The notes under the pieces are model-generated. The model worked only from the letters and a program-made list of their open reading frames with translations. It made no database searches and had not been told where the DNA came from. From CALNXN01 sp942490645 (lineage in GTDB: Bacteria > Pseudomonadota > Alphaproteobacteria > Rhodobacterales > Rhodobacteraceae), in assembly GCA_942490645.1 (NCBI GenBank), contig CALNXN010000010.1:310001-374000 (forward strand): 64,000 nt of DNA, written 5' to 3'. Made by a program: the position numbers and the translations under genes. Below, piece by piece: positions 27,845-36,984 of the stretch. Numbering within the stretch: the stretch's first letter is position 1; the number at the start of each line of letters is the position of its first letter.

Positions 27845-28824
27845 GCGGCCTGCCTCCGTTCGGAATGGCAGGCATCCACGACAAGCCGCAGCACGGTTTT
27901 CACATCTTGCGCTGTCAGCACCTCTTTGCGCAGGGCATCAGGCGTGGCGCAAGTGTCCATGAACCATCCCAGATGCTTGCGCGCGACGCGCAGGCCCAGA
28001 TCGTGACCATAAAAGCCGATCATCGCTTCGTAGTGCGCGGCCACCATATCAGCCATCGCAGCCCCATGCGGGATATCCGGTTTCGCCGTGCCGAAAAGCT
28101 CATGCGCCACCTCGGCCAGCAACCACGGACGACCGCGCGCGCCGCGGCCCATCATGATCGCGTCGGCCCCGGATTGCTGCAGGGCAGCGCGGGCGCTTGG
28201 GGTGTCGATGATATCGCCATTTGCGACGACTGGAATATCCACCGCCTGTTTCACCGCATTTATAGCCGACCAGTCGGCGCGACCCTTGTAAAACTGGCAA
28301 CGCGTGCGCCCGTGGATGGTAATCATCGCGATACCCGCAGCTTCGGCACGGCGCGCGATCTCCGGCGCATTCATCATCGCATCATCCCAGCCCAGCCGGG
28401 TTTTCAACGTCACCGGGATCGACACCGCCTTGACCACCGCTTCGATCAGGGTCAGCGCGTGATCCGGCGTTTTCATCAACGCGGACCCGGAATAGCCCTG
28501 TGTGACCTTTTTGGCCGGGCACCCCATGTTGATGTCGATAACGCGCGCGCCCTGCCCTTCGACCATGCGCGCCGCCTCCGCCATCGGGACCGCCTCGCGG
28601 CCAGCAAGCTGCACGGCGGTGCCGATATGACCCAACCCCAGCTCCGCTTTTTCCCGGCTGCCAGGCCGCGCATTGATCATGTCGTGACTGGCCACCATCT
28701 CTGATACGACCAGCCCCGCACCAAACGACCCCACCAGATCGCGGAACGGCAGATCAGTGATTCCCGCCATTGGCGCGAGCAGCACCGGAGGCGTCATATC
28801 GAATGGAGGAAGCGCGCGCGACAA
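27841..28824 (-). CDS. dusB: tRNA dihydrouridine synthase DusB (NifR3)
   Basis: FMN enzyme that reduces uridine to dihydrouridine in tRNA; it heads the ntr operon, as nifR3 does in Rhodobacter. The TIM barrel begins LLAPMAGITDLPFR, the catalytic cysteine is in INMGCPAKKV near residue 100, and the basic motif HGRTRCQFYKG follows. The start is uncertain: TTG 28824 has AGGA about nine bases upstream and gives 327 residues, ATG 28797 gives 318, and a GTG at 28851 is also in frame. Confidence 0.93.
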   Translation of the reverse strand: MSRALPPFDMTPPVLLAPMAGITDLPFRDLVGSFGAGLVVSEMVASHDMINARPGSREKAELGLGHIGTAVQLAGREAVPMAEAARMVEGQGARVIDINMGCPAKKVTQGYSGSALMKTPDHALTLIEAVVKAVSIPVTLKTRLGWDDAMMNAPEIARRAEAAGIAMITIHGRTRCQFYKGRADWSAINAVKQAVDIPVVANGDIIDTPSARAALQQSGADAIMMGRGARGRPWLLAEVAHELFGTAKPDIPHGAAMADMVAAHYEAMIGFYGHDLGLRVARKHLGWFMDTCATPDALRKEVLTAQDVKTVLRLVVDACHSERRQAA

Positions 28825-29003
28825 ATGCCTAATCCTTGAGCAGTTGCACACGGTCTACCAAGTAGCGTGGTTTTCCTCAATAATACAACGCAATTTACAT
28901 GGGGATGCTGATAGCCACTGCCTGTTTTTTGTGCGCTCGGCATGAGAATTGCAGGCCTGCGCACAAAGCCCTAGACAGATCACAGGATGGGAGTCGGTCG
29001 GGA

Positions 29004-30140
29004 ATGAGCATCGCCGTTTTGATTGTAGCCGCAGGACGTGGCACGCGCGCGGGTGGAGACGCGCCAAAACAGTGGCGCACCATTGCTGGAAAGCGCGTGA
29101 TTGATCACACTGTCGCCGCGTTCGAGAGGCACGACCGGTTGGGGCAGATCGTGATTGTGTTGCACCCCGAAGATATGGCGCTGGGCGCTGAGTTTGCTCA
29201 ACGCGGGCACATCGTGACGCCGGGTGGCGCCGACCGCGCCGCATCCGTGGAAAAAGGGCTGGCTGCCTTGGCGCAACTCAGGCCAAGCCGCGTCTTGATC
29301 CACGATGTCGCGCGTCCTTGCGTTTCCGCCGGCGTGATTGACGCCGTGATTGACGGGCTCGATCATGCGGACGGTGCGGCGCCAGCGTTGGCCGTGAGCG
29401 ATGCGCTTTGGACTGGAACGGATGGTCGCGTCACGGGCGTTCAAAACCGCGATGGGCTTTACCGCGCGCAGACGCCGCAAGGGTTTCATTACGATGCAAT
29501 TTTTGCCGCCCATGCCACGCACCCCGGCGGCGCCGCAGATGACGTCGAAGTGGCGCGCACCGCTGGCTTGCAGGTGGCGATTGTGCCGGGCGACGTAGAT
29601 AATTTCAAAATTACCACGCCGGAGGATTTCGCTCGGGCGGAACGGATCTTGGGGGGCCAGATGGACATCAGGTTGGGCAATGGATTTGACGTGCACGCCT
29701 TTGGTCCGGGCGATCATGTGACGCTGTGCGGGGTCAACATCGCGCATGATCACGGGCTGGTCGGCCATTCGGACGCGGATGTGGGATTGCATACGGTGAC
29801 GGATGCGATTTACGGCGCGCTGGCGATGGGCGACATCGGGCAACACTTTCCGCCGAGCGATCCGCAATGGAAGGGTGCGGCCAGCCATATCTTTCTCGAA
29901 CATGCTGCGAAACTGGCCGCCGAAATGGGATTTATGATTTCCAACGTGGATTGCACGCTGATTTGCGAGTTTCCAAAGATCGGTCCACATGCCGCACGGA
30001 TGCGGGGCGTGTTGGCGGACATCATCGGGATTGAAGAGACGCGCGTTTCGGTCAAGGCAACAACCTCGGAAAAGCTTGGCTTTACCGGGCGCGGCGAAGG
30101 GATCGCCTGTCTGGCCACCGCGACCTTGGTGCGCGCGTGA
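29004..30140 (+). CDS. ispDF: Bifunctional IspD/IspF isoprenoid enzyme
   Basis: A 378-residue fusion of 2-C-methyl-D-erythritol 4-phosphate cytidylyltransferase (IspD) and 2,4-cyclodiphosphate synthase (IspF), steps 3 and 5 of the MEP pathway. IspD starts IAVLIVAAGRGTRAGG, with CTP-binding lysine in DAPKQW; IspF starts at about residue 220 with MDIRLGNGFDVHAFGPGDH and the metal ligands D and H of that motif, then HSDADVGLHTVTDA. The fusion is typical of alphaproteobacteria. ATG 29004 is chosen because it puts the nucleotidyltransferase strand at the N-terminus. The stop overlaps pgpA. Confidence 0.96.
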   Translation: MSIAVLIVAAGRGTRAGGDAPKQWRTIAGKRVIDHTVAAFERHDRLGQIVIVLHPEDMALGAEFAQRGHIVTPGGADRAASVEKGLAALAQLRPSRVLIHDVARPCVSAGVIDAVIDGLDHADGAAPALAVSDALWTGTDGRVTGVQNRDGLYRAQTPQGFHYDAIFAAHATHPGGAADDVEVARTAGLQVAIVPGDVDNFKITTPEDFARAERILGGQMDIRLGNGFDVHAFGPGDHVTLCGVNIAHDHGLVGHSDADVGLHTVTDAIYGALAMGDIGQHFPPSDPQWKGAASHIFLEHAAKLAAEMGFMISNVDCTLICEFPKIGPHAARMRGVLADIIGIEETRVSVKATTSEKLGFTGRGEGIACLATATLVRA

Positions 30141-30628
30141 TGCTGGCACGGATGATCGGCACCGTTCTGGGCGTGGGCTACATTCGACCCGCACCCGGCA
30201 CCTGGGGGTCGCTTGTGGCGCTGCCTTGGGCCTGGCTTTTGCATGTGATTGCCGGTTTTCCGCTGTTGGTGCTGGCCATTGTGGTCGGGTTTGCCAAAGG
30301 CTGGTGGGCCACGGCACAGATGACCCAAAATTCCGATGATCATGACCCGTCCGAGATTGTCGTGGACGAGGTTATCGGGCAATGGATCGCCCTTTTACCG
30401 CTGTCATTTGCCGCGTGGCGGATGGAGATTGATATCCTCAACCTCTGGCCGGGCTGGATCGCAGCCTTTGTCCTTTTTCGCCTCTTTGACATCTGGAAAC
30501 CGTGGCTGGTGGGCTGGGCGGATCGGCGCAATGATGCGCTGGGCGTGATGCTGGATGATGTGATTGCGGGCATCTTCGCGGCATTCGGCGTTCTGGCGTT
30601 GGCGGCGCTTTACCACGGGTTCTTGTGA
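30140..30628 (+). CDS. pgpA: Phosphatidylglycerophosphatase A
   Basis: A 162-residue inner-membrane phosphatase that converts phosphatidylglycerol phosphate to phosphatidylglycerol. The PgpA signature is visible: IRPAPGTWGSL near residue 15, HDPSEIVVDEVIGQW near 70, and RLFDIWKPWLVGWADRR near 115. It overlaps the ispDF stop; a GTG three bases earlier (30137) is an alternative start. The stop is immediately followed by cinA. Confidence 0.93.
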   Translation: MLARMIGTVLGVGYIRPAPGTWGSLVALPWAWLLHVIAGFPLLVLAIVVGFAKGWWATAQMTQNSDDHDPSEIVVDEVIGQWIALLPLSFAAWRMEIDILNLWPGWIAAFVLFRLFDIWKPWLVGWADRRNDALGVMLDDVIAGIFAAFGVLALAALYHGFL

Positions 30629-30629
30629 C

Positions 30630-31109
30630 ATGAACTACGCCGCCCAAGTCCTTGATAAGGCAATGCAGTCTGACATCATGATCGCCACCGCCGAAAGCTG
30701 TACGGGCGGCATGATCAGCGCGGCCCTTACCGACATACCGGGGTCCTCCGCCGTGGTCGAACGCGGCTTTGTCACCTACACAAACGCCGCCAAGATTGAA
30801 ATGCTGGGGGTGCGGCCCGGCACGCTGGAAGAATACGGCGCAGTCTCAGAAGAGGTGGCCGCAGAGATGGCATCGGGCGCTTTGGCGCACTCGCATGCTG
30901 GATTGGCCGTGTCGGTGACCGGCATCGCAGGTCCGGGCGGATCAGAGCACAAGCCAGAGGGGCGCGTGTGTTTCGGCGTGGCCTTTGAGGATCATGTGAC
31001 GACCGAAACGGTGGAATTTGGCGCAATCGGTCGTGCAGAGGTGCGCCGCGCCGCGCGTGATCACGCCTTGGGACTTTTGCTGCTGGCTGCCACGTCACTC
31101 GCGCCATAA
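30630..31109 (+). CDS. CinA C-terminal-domain protein (nicotinamide-nucleotide amidase type)
   Basis: A 159-residue stand-alone CinA C-terminal domain. It has the family motifs ATAESCTGGMISAALTDIPG and VSVTGIAGPGG, and in E. coli YgaD/PncC such proteins deamidate nicotinamide mononucleotide in the pyridine-nucleotide cycle. The N-terminal CinA domain is absent. ATG 30630 is only one base after the pgpA stop, so the three genes ispDF-pgpA-cinA form one transcription unit. Its last 49 bases overlap the convergent ratA gene. Confidence 0.9.
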   Translation: MNYAAQVLDKAMQSDIMIATAESCTGGMISAALTDIPGSSAVVERGFVTYTNAAKIEMLGVRPGTLEEYGAVSEEVAAEMASGALAHSHAGLAVSVTGIAGPGGSEHKPEGRVCFGVAFEDHVTTETVEFGAIGRAEVRRAARDHALGLLLLAATSLAP

Positions 31110-31543
31110 AGCGCTTCTGCGCGCGTTTCAAACGCGCGCACCATCCGGTGCACGGCCTCGTTGAACACCACGCCGATCAGTTTTTCCAAGATCATGTTGC
31201 GAAACGCGAAATCCACAAAAAAGCTGACCTCACAACCGCCACGCACGTCGCGGAAGGCCCAGTTTGACTTCATGTAACGAAACGGACCGTCGAGGTATTC
31301 GCTGTCGATCTGATGCGTGCTTGGCGTCAGAACAACGCGGCTGGTGAATTTCTCGCGGAACACCTTGAAGCTGATCACAAGATCGGCCTCCATCACTTCG
31401 GTCTCGCCCATCGGGGTCACGGATTTCACCCGCGCAGCCGAACACCACGGCAAAAACTGCGGGTAACGGTTTACGTCCGCCACAAGATCATACATTTGCT
31501 GGGCCGTGTACGGCAGGGTGCGGGTCTCGGAATGGGTAGGCAT
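31061..31543 (-). CDS. RatA/COQ10-type SRPBCC protein
   Basis: A 160-residue START/SRPBCC-fold protein of the COQ10/RatA family (LVADVNRYPQFLPWCSAARV near the N-terminus; NWAFRDVRGGCEVSFFVDF in the middle). Homologues bind ubiquinone and help its delivery; E. coli RatA was reported to block 70S assembly. In alphaproteobacteria a ubiquinone role is the more common reading, but the sequence alone cannot tell. The 3' end overlaps the convergent cinA gene by 49 bases. Confidence 0.88.
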   Translation of the reverse strand: MPTHSETRTLPYTAQQMYDLVADVNRYPQFLPWCSAARVKSVTPMGETEVMEADLVISFKVFREKFTSRVVLTPSTHQIDSEYLDGPFRYMKSNWAFRDVRGGCEVSFFVDFAFRNMILEKLIGVVFNEAVHRMVRAFETRAEALYGASDVAASSKSPKA

Positions 31544-31612
31544 TGCTTTGTCGGTTTCACTTCTTTAGCCCTTCATGTCGTATGTCAGCCCTATGAAAGC
31601 AAGGTTAAACCC

Positions 31613-32155
31613 ATGACAGCGCGTCCTTATGTCATAGATGAAATGATCTCCGCAAAGGCGATCGCGGCACGGATCGAAGCCCTGTGCCAAGAGATCAGCG
31701 CGGAATTCGCCGATACCGACAAACTCGTCGTTGTGGGGCTCTTGCGCGGCAGCTTCGTTTTTATCGCCGATCTGGTGCGCGAATTGGATCTGCCCATCGA
31801 GGTCGATTTTCTGGAGGCGTCCAGCTACGGTGACGGCATGGAAAGCAGCCGCGAGGTGCGCATCCTCAAGGATTTACGCGGCGCCATCGAGGGGCGCGAT
31901 GTTCTGGTCGTCGAAGATATCGTGGACACAGGCCACACGCTCAACCACGTGACGCGCCTCTTGAAAAGCCGCAACCCTGCGCGGTTGAAATCCATCGCCC
32001 TCTTGGACAAGCCGAGCCGCCGCGAGGTCGACTTCAAGGCCGATTGGACCGGATTTGAAATCCCCGATGAATTCGTCGTGGGCTACGGTATCGACTTTGC
32101 GCAGCGCAACAGAAACCTGCCCTACATCGGCAAGGTACGCTTTTTGGAACAATAA
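31613..32155 (+). CDS. hpt: Hypoxanthine phosphoribosyltransferase
   Basis: Purine-salvage enzyme converting hypoxanthine (and guanine) plus PRPP to IMP/GMP. Length 180 residues is normal. The flexible loop EASSYGDGMESS and the PRPP loop VVEDIVDTGHTL near residue 99 are present, as is the base-binding end VGYGIDFAQRNRNLPYIG. The start at 31613 has AAGG upstream; the frame stays open 100 codons further 5' but that part overlaps ratA antisense and has no similarity. Confidence 0.94.
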   Translation: MTARPYVIDEMISAKAIAARIEALCQEISAEFADTDKLVVVGLLRGSFVFIADLVRELDLPIEVDFLEASSYGDGMESSREVRILKDLRGAIEGRDVLVVEDIVDTGHTLNHVTRLLKSRNPARLKSIALLDKPSRREVDFKADWTGFEIPDEFVVGYGIDFAQRNRNLPYIGKVRFLEQ

Positions 32156-32257
32156 CTGTGCGCTGCTACACAAGGAAGTCATTGGCTCTGGTCAATCACT
32201 AGTCCTAGGCTACCATTACATCGTGCGCGATTTCAACACATCCGACAGGAGAGTTCT

Positions 32258-32740
32258 ATGAATCGATTTGTCACACTGCCTCTGGCAGCCACCCTCGCCC
32301 TGACTGCCGTTGTCGGCACCGCCATTGGCGACGGTCACGCCGACAAGGCCGCAGCAGCCGCCGTAAAAGCGCGACAGGCGCAGATGCAACTCCAGGCCTA
32401 CAACCTCGGCATCCTCGGCGACATGGCCAAAGGTGCCACTCCTTATGATGCTGACATCGCAAGTGCCGCGGCCACCAACCTGAACCAACTGGCCAATTTT
32501 GACCAGTCGCTGGAATGGCCTGACGGGACCGTCCAAGGCACATTTGACGGCACACGTGCAGCCCCTGCCATCTGGTCGGATGCTGCCGGATATGCGGACG
32601 AGTGGGACAAATTCGCAACTGCAACAGGGGCCATGGCGGTTGCTGCGGGCACCGATCTGGCGTCCCTTCAGGGGGCAATCGGTGCTGTGGGCGCGTCCTG
32701 CGGATCGTGCCACAAGGCGTATCGCGGCCCTGAGAACTGA
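32258..32740 (+). CDS. Cytochrome c' -type periplasmic cytochrome
   Basis: A 160-residue exported protein with signal peptide (MNRFVTLPLAATLALTAVVG) and a single haem motif CGSCH at residues 148-152 near the C-terminus, the layout of class II cytochromes c. The alpha-helical body has conserved-looking aromatic positions. Class II cytochromes can bind NO or act as electron carriers. AGGAGAG precedes the start. Twelve bases separate it from the next cytochrome gene, so they are likely co-transcribed. Confidence 0.88.
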   Translation: MNRFVTLPLAATLALTAVVGTAIGDGHADKAAAAAVKARQAQMQLQAYNLGILGDMAKGATPYDADIASAAATNLNQLANFDQSLEWPDGTVQGTFDGTRAAPAIWSDAAGYADEWDKFATATGAMAVAAGTDLASLQGAIGAVGASCGSCHKAYRGPEN

Positions 32741-32751
32741 GGCGAGCCGCG

Positions 32752-33642
32752 ATGAGCTTCTGGCTCAAATCAGCGATCGCGGGCGTGGCCGTTGCTGCGG
32801 CCATCGGGTGGGGCGTGACGCGCCCTGCCCCCTTGCCCGATAACGTGGCGCCTGGTCACGAGGCTCAGGCCGAGGCGGGCGCGTTGGTCTTTTTCGCGGC
32901 AGGCTGCGCCTCGTGCCACACCGCACCCGGCAATAAAGCGGACGGCCCCGCCATTTTGGCAGGAGGTCAGGCCTTTGCCAGCGATTTCGGCACCTTTTAT
33001 GCCCCCAACATATCGCCGCACCCCGATCAGGGCATCGGCGGCTGGACTTTGCCCGAGTTTGCGCGCGCCGTGCGGCGTGGCGTTTCGCCCGAGGGTCAGC
33101 ACTACTACCCTGCCTTCCCCTACACGGCGTATCAACACATGACCGACACCGATGTCGCTGATCTGTTTGCCTATATGCAGACCCTGCCCGCATCAGACAC
33201 GGCAAGCTCAGCACATGACGTCGGGTTCCCGTTTTCGCTGCGGCGCGGGTTGGGGGCTTGGAAGCTGCTCTTTGATGACGGTGATTATCTCGTGGCGGGT
33301 GATCTGTCAGCTATCGAAGAACGCGGTCGCTATCTGGCCGAAGGCTTGGGTCACTGTGCGGAATGCCACACCCCGCGCAATGCATTGGGTGGGTTGGATC
33401 GGTCCCTGTGGTTTGCGGGTGCGCCCAACCCGTCAGGTCAGGGAAAAATTCCCAATATCACCCCTGCGGCACTGGACTGGTCGGATGGCGATCTGATGGC
33501 CTATTTCGCCACCGGGTTGACGCCGGAATATGACAGCGCCGGAGGACAGATGGCCAAAGTGGTCGAGAACCTTGCCAAACTGCCGCAAGAGGACCGCGCT
33601 GCACTGGTGGCTTACCTCAGGTTGGTGCCGCCCATCCCCTGA
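32752..33642 (+). CDS. Diheme c-type cytochrome, membrane-anchored
   Basis: A 296-residue protein with an uncleaved-looking N-terminal helix (FWLKSAIAGVAVAAAIGWGV) and two class I cytochrome c domains: CASCH at residues 52-56 and CAECH at 202-206, with possible methionine ligands in the second halves. This is the arrangement of membrane-bound cytochrome subunits that take electrons from periplasmic dehydrogenases. It pairs with the upstream cytochrome c', and the two may form an electron-transfer unit (inference); no dehydrogenase is adjacent. Confidence 0.88.
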   Translation: MSFWLKSAIAGVAVAAAIGWGVTRPAPLPDNVAPGHEAQAEAGALVFFAAGCASCHTAPGNKADGPAILAGGQAFASDFGTFYAPNISPHPDQGIGGWTLPEFARAVRRGVSPEGQHYYPAFPYTAYQHMTDTDVADLFAYMQTLPASDTASSAHDVGFPFSLRRGLGAWKLLFDDGDYLVAGDLSAIEERGRYLAEGLGHCAECHTPRNALGGLDRSLWFAGAPNPSGQGKIPNITPAALDWSDGDLMAYFATGLTPEYDSAGGQMAKVVENLAKLPQEDRAALVAYLRLVPPIP

Positions 33643-33872
33643 GCGTTGGGCTCTGGTTCTGTGCGCGCGGCGCCGGCTTCTTCGATTGCGTCAATCGTTA
33701 TGATGGCGGCGGCGGCATCCGTAAGATGCGCCCGCACCACGCTATAGCGATCAGGATCGAGCGCGCGTTTCAGATCTTGAATAACGTTGATCGCCCAAGA
33801 TGCATCTTGCATATAATTCCCCCACAAATTCACGACAATGTCTGTTGCGTACTGCGAGGATGTTCGTGGCAA
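33612..33872 (-). CDS. Small hypothetical protein
   Basis: An 86-residue frame whose composition looks protein-like (helical stretch DASWAINVIQDLKRALDPDRYSV, then an Ala/Ile-rich part). It overlaps the 3' end of the diheme cytochrome by 31 bases on the other strand. A shorter start at the internal Met (about 33812) is possible. I do not recognise a family and am only moderately confident that it is translated. Confidence 0.5.
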   Translation of the reverse strand: MPRTSSQYATDIVVNLWGNYMQDASWAINVIQDLKRALDPDRYSVVRAHLTDAAAAIITIDAIEEAGAARTEPEPNAQGMGGTNLR

Positions 33873-33913
33873 AATGGGAAATGGCCGATGCCATTCCCCC
33901 TATGGTTGCGCGG

Positions 33914-34867
33914 TCACGCTTTGGCGACTGACCGCAACCGCGCTGCACGCAGTCGCGAAAAATCATCTCCCGCGTGATAAGATGACCGTGTGAGCGGCGT
34001 GGCCGACACCATGAGAAACCCCTTGCCATAAGCGGCTTTTTCATAGGCCTTGAATTCATCTGGATGCACGAAACGGTCCACGGCGTGATGTTTGGGCGTG
34101 GGCTGCAAATACTGGCCAATTGTCAGGAAATCGATATCGGCCGCGCGCATGTCGTCCATGACCTGCAAAACACCCTGACGGTCTTCGCCCAAGCCTACCA
34201 TGATGCCCGATTTGGTGAACATCGTCGGGTCCAACTCCTTGACCCGCTGCAACAGGCGCAACGAATGGAAATACCGCGCGCCGGGGCGTACTTCCGGATA
34301 TAGGCCGGGCACCGTTTCCAGGTTGTGATTGAACACATCCGGGCGCGCCTCAACGACGACCTCCAACACGGACGGGTCACATTTGATAAAGTCAGGCGTA
34401 AGAATTTCGATCGTCGTATCCGGGCTGCGGTGACGAATGGCGCGAATGGTCTGCGCAAAGTGATCCGCGCCACCATCTTCGACATCATCGCGGTCCACCG
34501 ACGTGATCACCACGTGGTTCAACCCCAGCTTTTCCACCGCATGCGCGACACGACCGGGTTCGAACGCATCCAGATCCTCGGGGGGTTTTCCGGTGGCAAT
34601 GTTGCAGAAGGTGCAGGCACGCGTGCACACCTCGCCCATGATCATCATGGTGGCGTGACCCTGGCTCCAGCATTCGCCGACATTCGGGCAGCCTGCTTCT
34701 TCGCACACCGTCACCAAACGGTTTTCGCGCATGATCTTGGCCGTATCCGCATAGCCCTGCCCGCCCGGGGCTTTGACCCTGATCCAGCTTGGCTTTTTGG
34801 GTTGAGCATTGTCCGGGCGGCGCGCCTTTTCAGGGTGCCGTTGTGCCGGAATTTTGAGATCGCGCAT
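33914..34867 (-). CDS. lipA: Lipoyl synthase
   Basis: Radical-SAM enzyme inserting two sulfurs into protein-bound octanoate to make lipoate for the 2-oxoacid dehydrogenases and glycine cleavage system. Length 317 residues. The auxiliary cluster motif CEEAGCPNVGEC and the SAM cluster motif CTRACTFC are both intact, and the C-terminal RSSYHAG serine ligand is present. The gene stands alone on the minus strand. Confidence 0.97.
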   Translation of the reverse strand: MRDLKIPAQRHPEKARRPDNAQPKKPSWIRVKAPGGQGYADTAKIMRENRLVTVCEEAGCPNVGECWSQGHATMMIMGEVCTRACTFCNIATGKPPEDLDAFEPGRVAHAVEKLGLNHVVITSVDRDDVEDGGADHFAQTIRAIRHRSPDTTIEILTPDFIKCDPSVLEVVVEARPDVFNHNLETVPGLYPEVRPGARYFHSLRLLQRVKELDPTMFTKSGIMVGLGEDRQGVLQVMDDMRAADIDFLTIGQYLQPTPKHHAVDRFVHPDEFKAYEKAAYGKGFLMVSATPLTRSSYHAGDDFSRLRAARLRSVAKA

Positions 34868-35039
34868 GGTTGTTTCCCCGTGTCGGGCAGAATTGGTTCA
34901 GCTTTAAACCATTTTACAACGCGCTGAAAGGCTCTGCGACGCAACGCCGCCATGTGAAGAACGCGGCACAACTGGCCCGCACGCTTCCTACTTCATGCGT
35001 TCCTAAAGTCATGGCGTGAAAAGACACAATCAGCGCCCG

Positions 35040-35648
35040 TCACCGCGCGCGCCGCCAGCCAAGCACAACCGCAGTCGAGCCACTGTTTTCCTCAAAAAGC
35101 CCATACGCGTCCGACCTGTGGTGCAGCCGAAAAAACAAAGTTGTGTCCCGGCGCGCGTGGCGCGTTTCGATTTCGGCGAACCAATAGGCAAAGTTACGTT
35201 GCGACGCCCCAGAGCGGTCGATCTCAACGCGTGGCACCTTGGTCGCATGCGACACGCCCAGACCGAAGGCGGCTGAGTTGAACCATTTCGGCCGTGGCGC
35301 GCGCGGAACATAACGCAGCACCACTGGCAGGTTGATTTCAAAATGATCCTGGCTCCCGAAATGCCCAACGCCCTGCAGTTGGACGCCGTAGCGAAACCGG
35401 CTTTTCCCGATCTGACGTTCCCAGCCGATGCCGCCGCCCAGCAAGTAAGACCCCGCGAAGGATGCCCGGCTGGGATCAAAGACATCGTGCCAGCGGTTTT
35501 CCGTCATTGCACCGGCAAACCCGTCCACATACCAGCCGGTCGGCGTTTGCGCCTGCACAGGCACCGCAACGCAAGCCAAGGCCAAAACCAACCCTAAAGC
35601 GCAAAGCATTTTCGATCCAATGCGCGAATTGATTGTCAATCTGGGCAT
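35040..35648 (-). CDS. Outer-membrane beta-barrel protein, possibly PagL-like lipid A deacylase
   Basis: A 202-residue exported protein: signal peptide ending about VPVQA, then a mature part with alternating hydrophobic strands. The C-terminal strands carry FFRLHHRSDAYGLFEEN followed by GSTAVVLGWR, which resembles the active-site region of lipid A 3-O-deacylases of the PagL/acyloxyacyl-hydrolase type (histidine then serine, followed by an N/E-rich turn and a final strand ending the barrel). I infer lipid A remodelling only tentatively. ATG 35648 is preceded by GGAGCGGG; ATG 35609 starts exactly at the hydrophobic core. Confidence 0.6.
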   Translation of the reverse strand: MPRLTINSRIGSKMLCALGLVLALACVAVPVQAQTPTGWYVDGFAGAMTENRWHDVFDPSRASFAGSYLLGGGIGWERQIGKSRFRYGVQLQGVGHFGSQDHFEINLPVVLRYVPRAPRPKWFNSAAFGLGVSHATKVPRVEIDRSGASQRNFAYWFAEIETRHARRDTTLFFRLHHRSDAYGLFEENSGSTAVVLGWRRAR

Positions 35649-35749
35649 GTGGCACCCGCTCCAAGCAAAAACCCGGCGCAGATTGCTCTGCGACGGGTTC
35701 ATAGTAGCAAGACCACATGACAGGCCTTTGATTTGCGTCAGAGACGGGA

Positions 35750-36910
35750 TCAGCCGATCAACGGACCGCCCGGCCCAATCGTTTCGTCATAATGACGCTT
35801 GAGGCGCATCAGGGCGATACGCAGAACGATCTTTCCCGAACGGGCCGACCAACCCAGACGCTTTTCTGCCGTCTCCAACCCTTCAAGATAGCAGCAACAC
35901 CGCAGCACGACATCCGACAACCCCGGCCCCAGATCCGCCATCGCATCGGCCACCCGCTTTCGGGCGGCCTCTGGGCCGTGGCTGACGTTTCCGCCGGGTT
36001 GGAAGGTGCCCTGTGAACCAGCCGTCAGAAAGTTGTCCCAATTCTGGGCCACACGCGGTCCCATTTGGGCCAGCTCGAAATCTTCGCGCAACCGCTCACC
36101 CGACGTGACGAGATCGTCATTGAGAAACGGCGTGCCATCCTTGTCACGACGCCGTGCCAAAGCGGTCAGCGGGCTTTCGGCGAGGTTGTAGCGCATGCGT
36201 CGGCTGCGGCCGTCTTCCTCATCCGCGACGGTTTTTTCGCCCCAAGTGCGATGTTGTCCCGCAAAATCAGCGGGCGCTTCGGCAAATCCGGAGGACGACG
36301 CGTCGCCACCATCATCAAGCAATGTCTCAAGGGCGGTGCGCCCGGCCTGGGTGATCACATAGCGGGTGATACGGCCTGTGGATTTGGGCGCGATCCAGTC
36401 TTTCAACGCCATGGCTTCGGCGATTCTGCGATCCACGACACCGGTGCGTTTGGTTGCACCCGCCGCACCATCACGCACGATGACGGCCTTTTCCATATCG
36501 GTGGCCACGGCAAGAACCGATCCGGTTTCGCACAAGCGGCGCAAAACACGGCCTGCTTCGCTGCGCAGGGTTTTGTCATCAGGAGTGGTCGTTTCAGGCG
36601 AAACAGGGCCAGGGCGGGATTGGTAGCTCATGCGCGATGCGTCCTTTTCATCTGCTGGATTTAACGGAGAACGGGTCGCAAAATGCACTGTGCCCAAAGA
36701 TCGCAACGCGGCGTCCACCAAAGGGTCATCGCGCCGCGTTTCCACCCGCCGGATTTGGCGCAATATGGTGGATGCATGACACCCCGCAGCGCGCGCCAGT
36801 GCCCGGATCGGAAGACCGGCTTCGGTGTGCGCCAAATAGACCTGGGCGGCAGAAGGCACCCAGTCCGGAAAGACTGCATGTGCTGGGTCGGGCAGGAAGT
36901 GAGACGTCAT
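35750..36910 (-). CDS. DUF6456 helix-turn-helix protein
   Basis: A 386-residue protein with a predicted N-terminal helix-turn-helix region (LPIRALARAAGCHASTILRQIRRVE) and a C-terminal DUF6456 domain (RRMRYNLAESPLTALARRRDKDG to the end), a combination I associate with Rhodobacterales. It is likely a DNA-binding regulator of unknown target. ATG 36910 has AAAGAGA upstream. It is divergent from the DUF6477 gene, with a 260-base AT-rich region between them. Confidence 0.8.
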   Translation of the reverse strand: MTSHFLPDPAHAVFPDWVPSAAQVYLAHTEAGLPIRALARAAGCHASTILRQIRRVETRRDDPLVDAALRSLGTVHFATRSPLNPADEKDASRMSYQSRPGPVSPETTTPDDKTLRSEAGRVLRRLCETGSVLAVATDMEKAVIVRDGAAGATKRTGVVDRRIAEAMALKDWIAPKSTGRITRYVITQAGRTALETLLDDGGDASSSGFAEAPADFAGQHRTWGEKTVADEEDGRSRRMRYNLAESPLTALARRRDKDGTPFLNDDLVTSGERLREDFELAQMGPRVAQNWDNFLTAGSQGTFQPGGNVSHGPEAARKRVADAMADLGPGLSDVVLRCCCYLEGLETAEKRLGWSARSGKIVLRIALMRLKRHYDETIGPGGPLIG

Positions 36911-36984
36911 GATAATCTCTTTCAGCAGGCTGCGAGTGTGTCGGCAAAAACGTGGTTGTTCACCGGAACATCCGCACAACCTAT

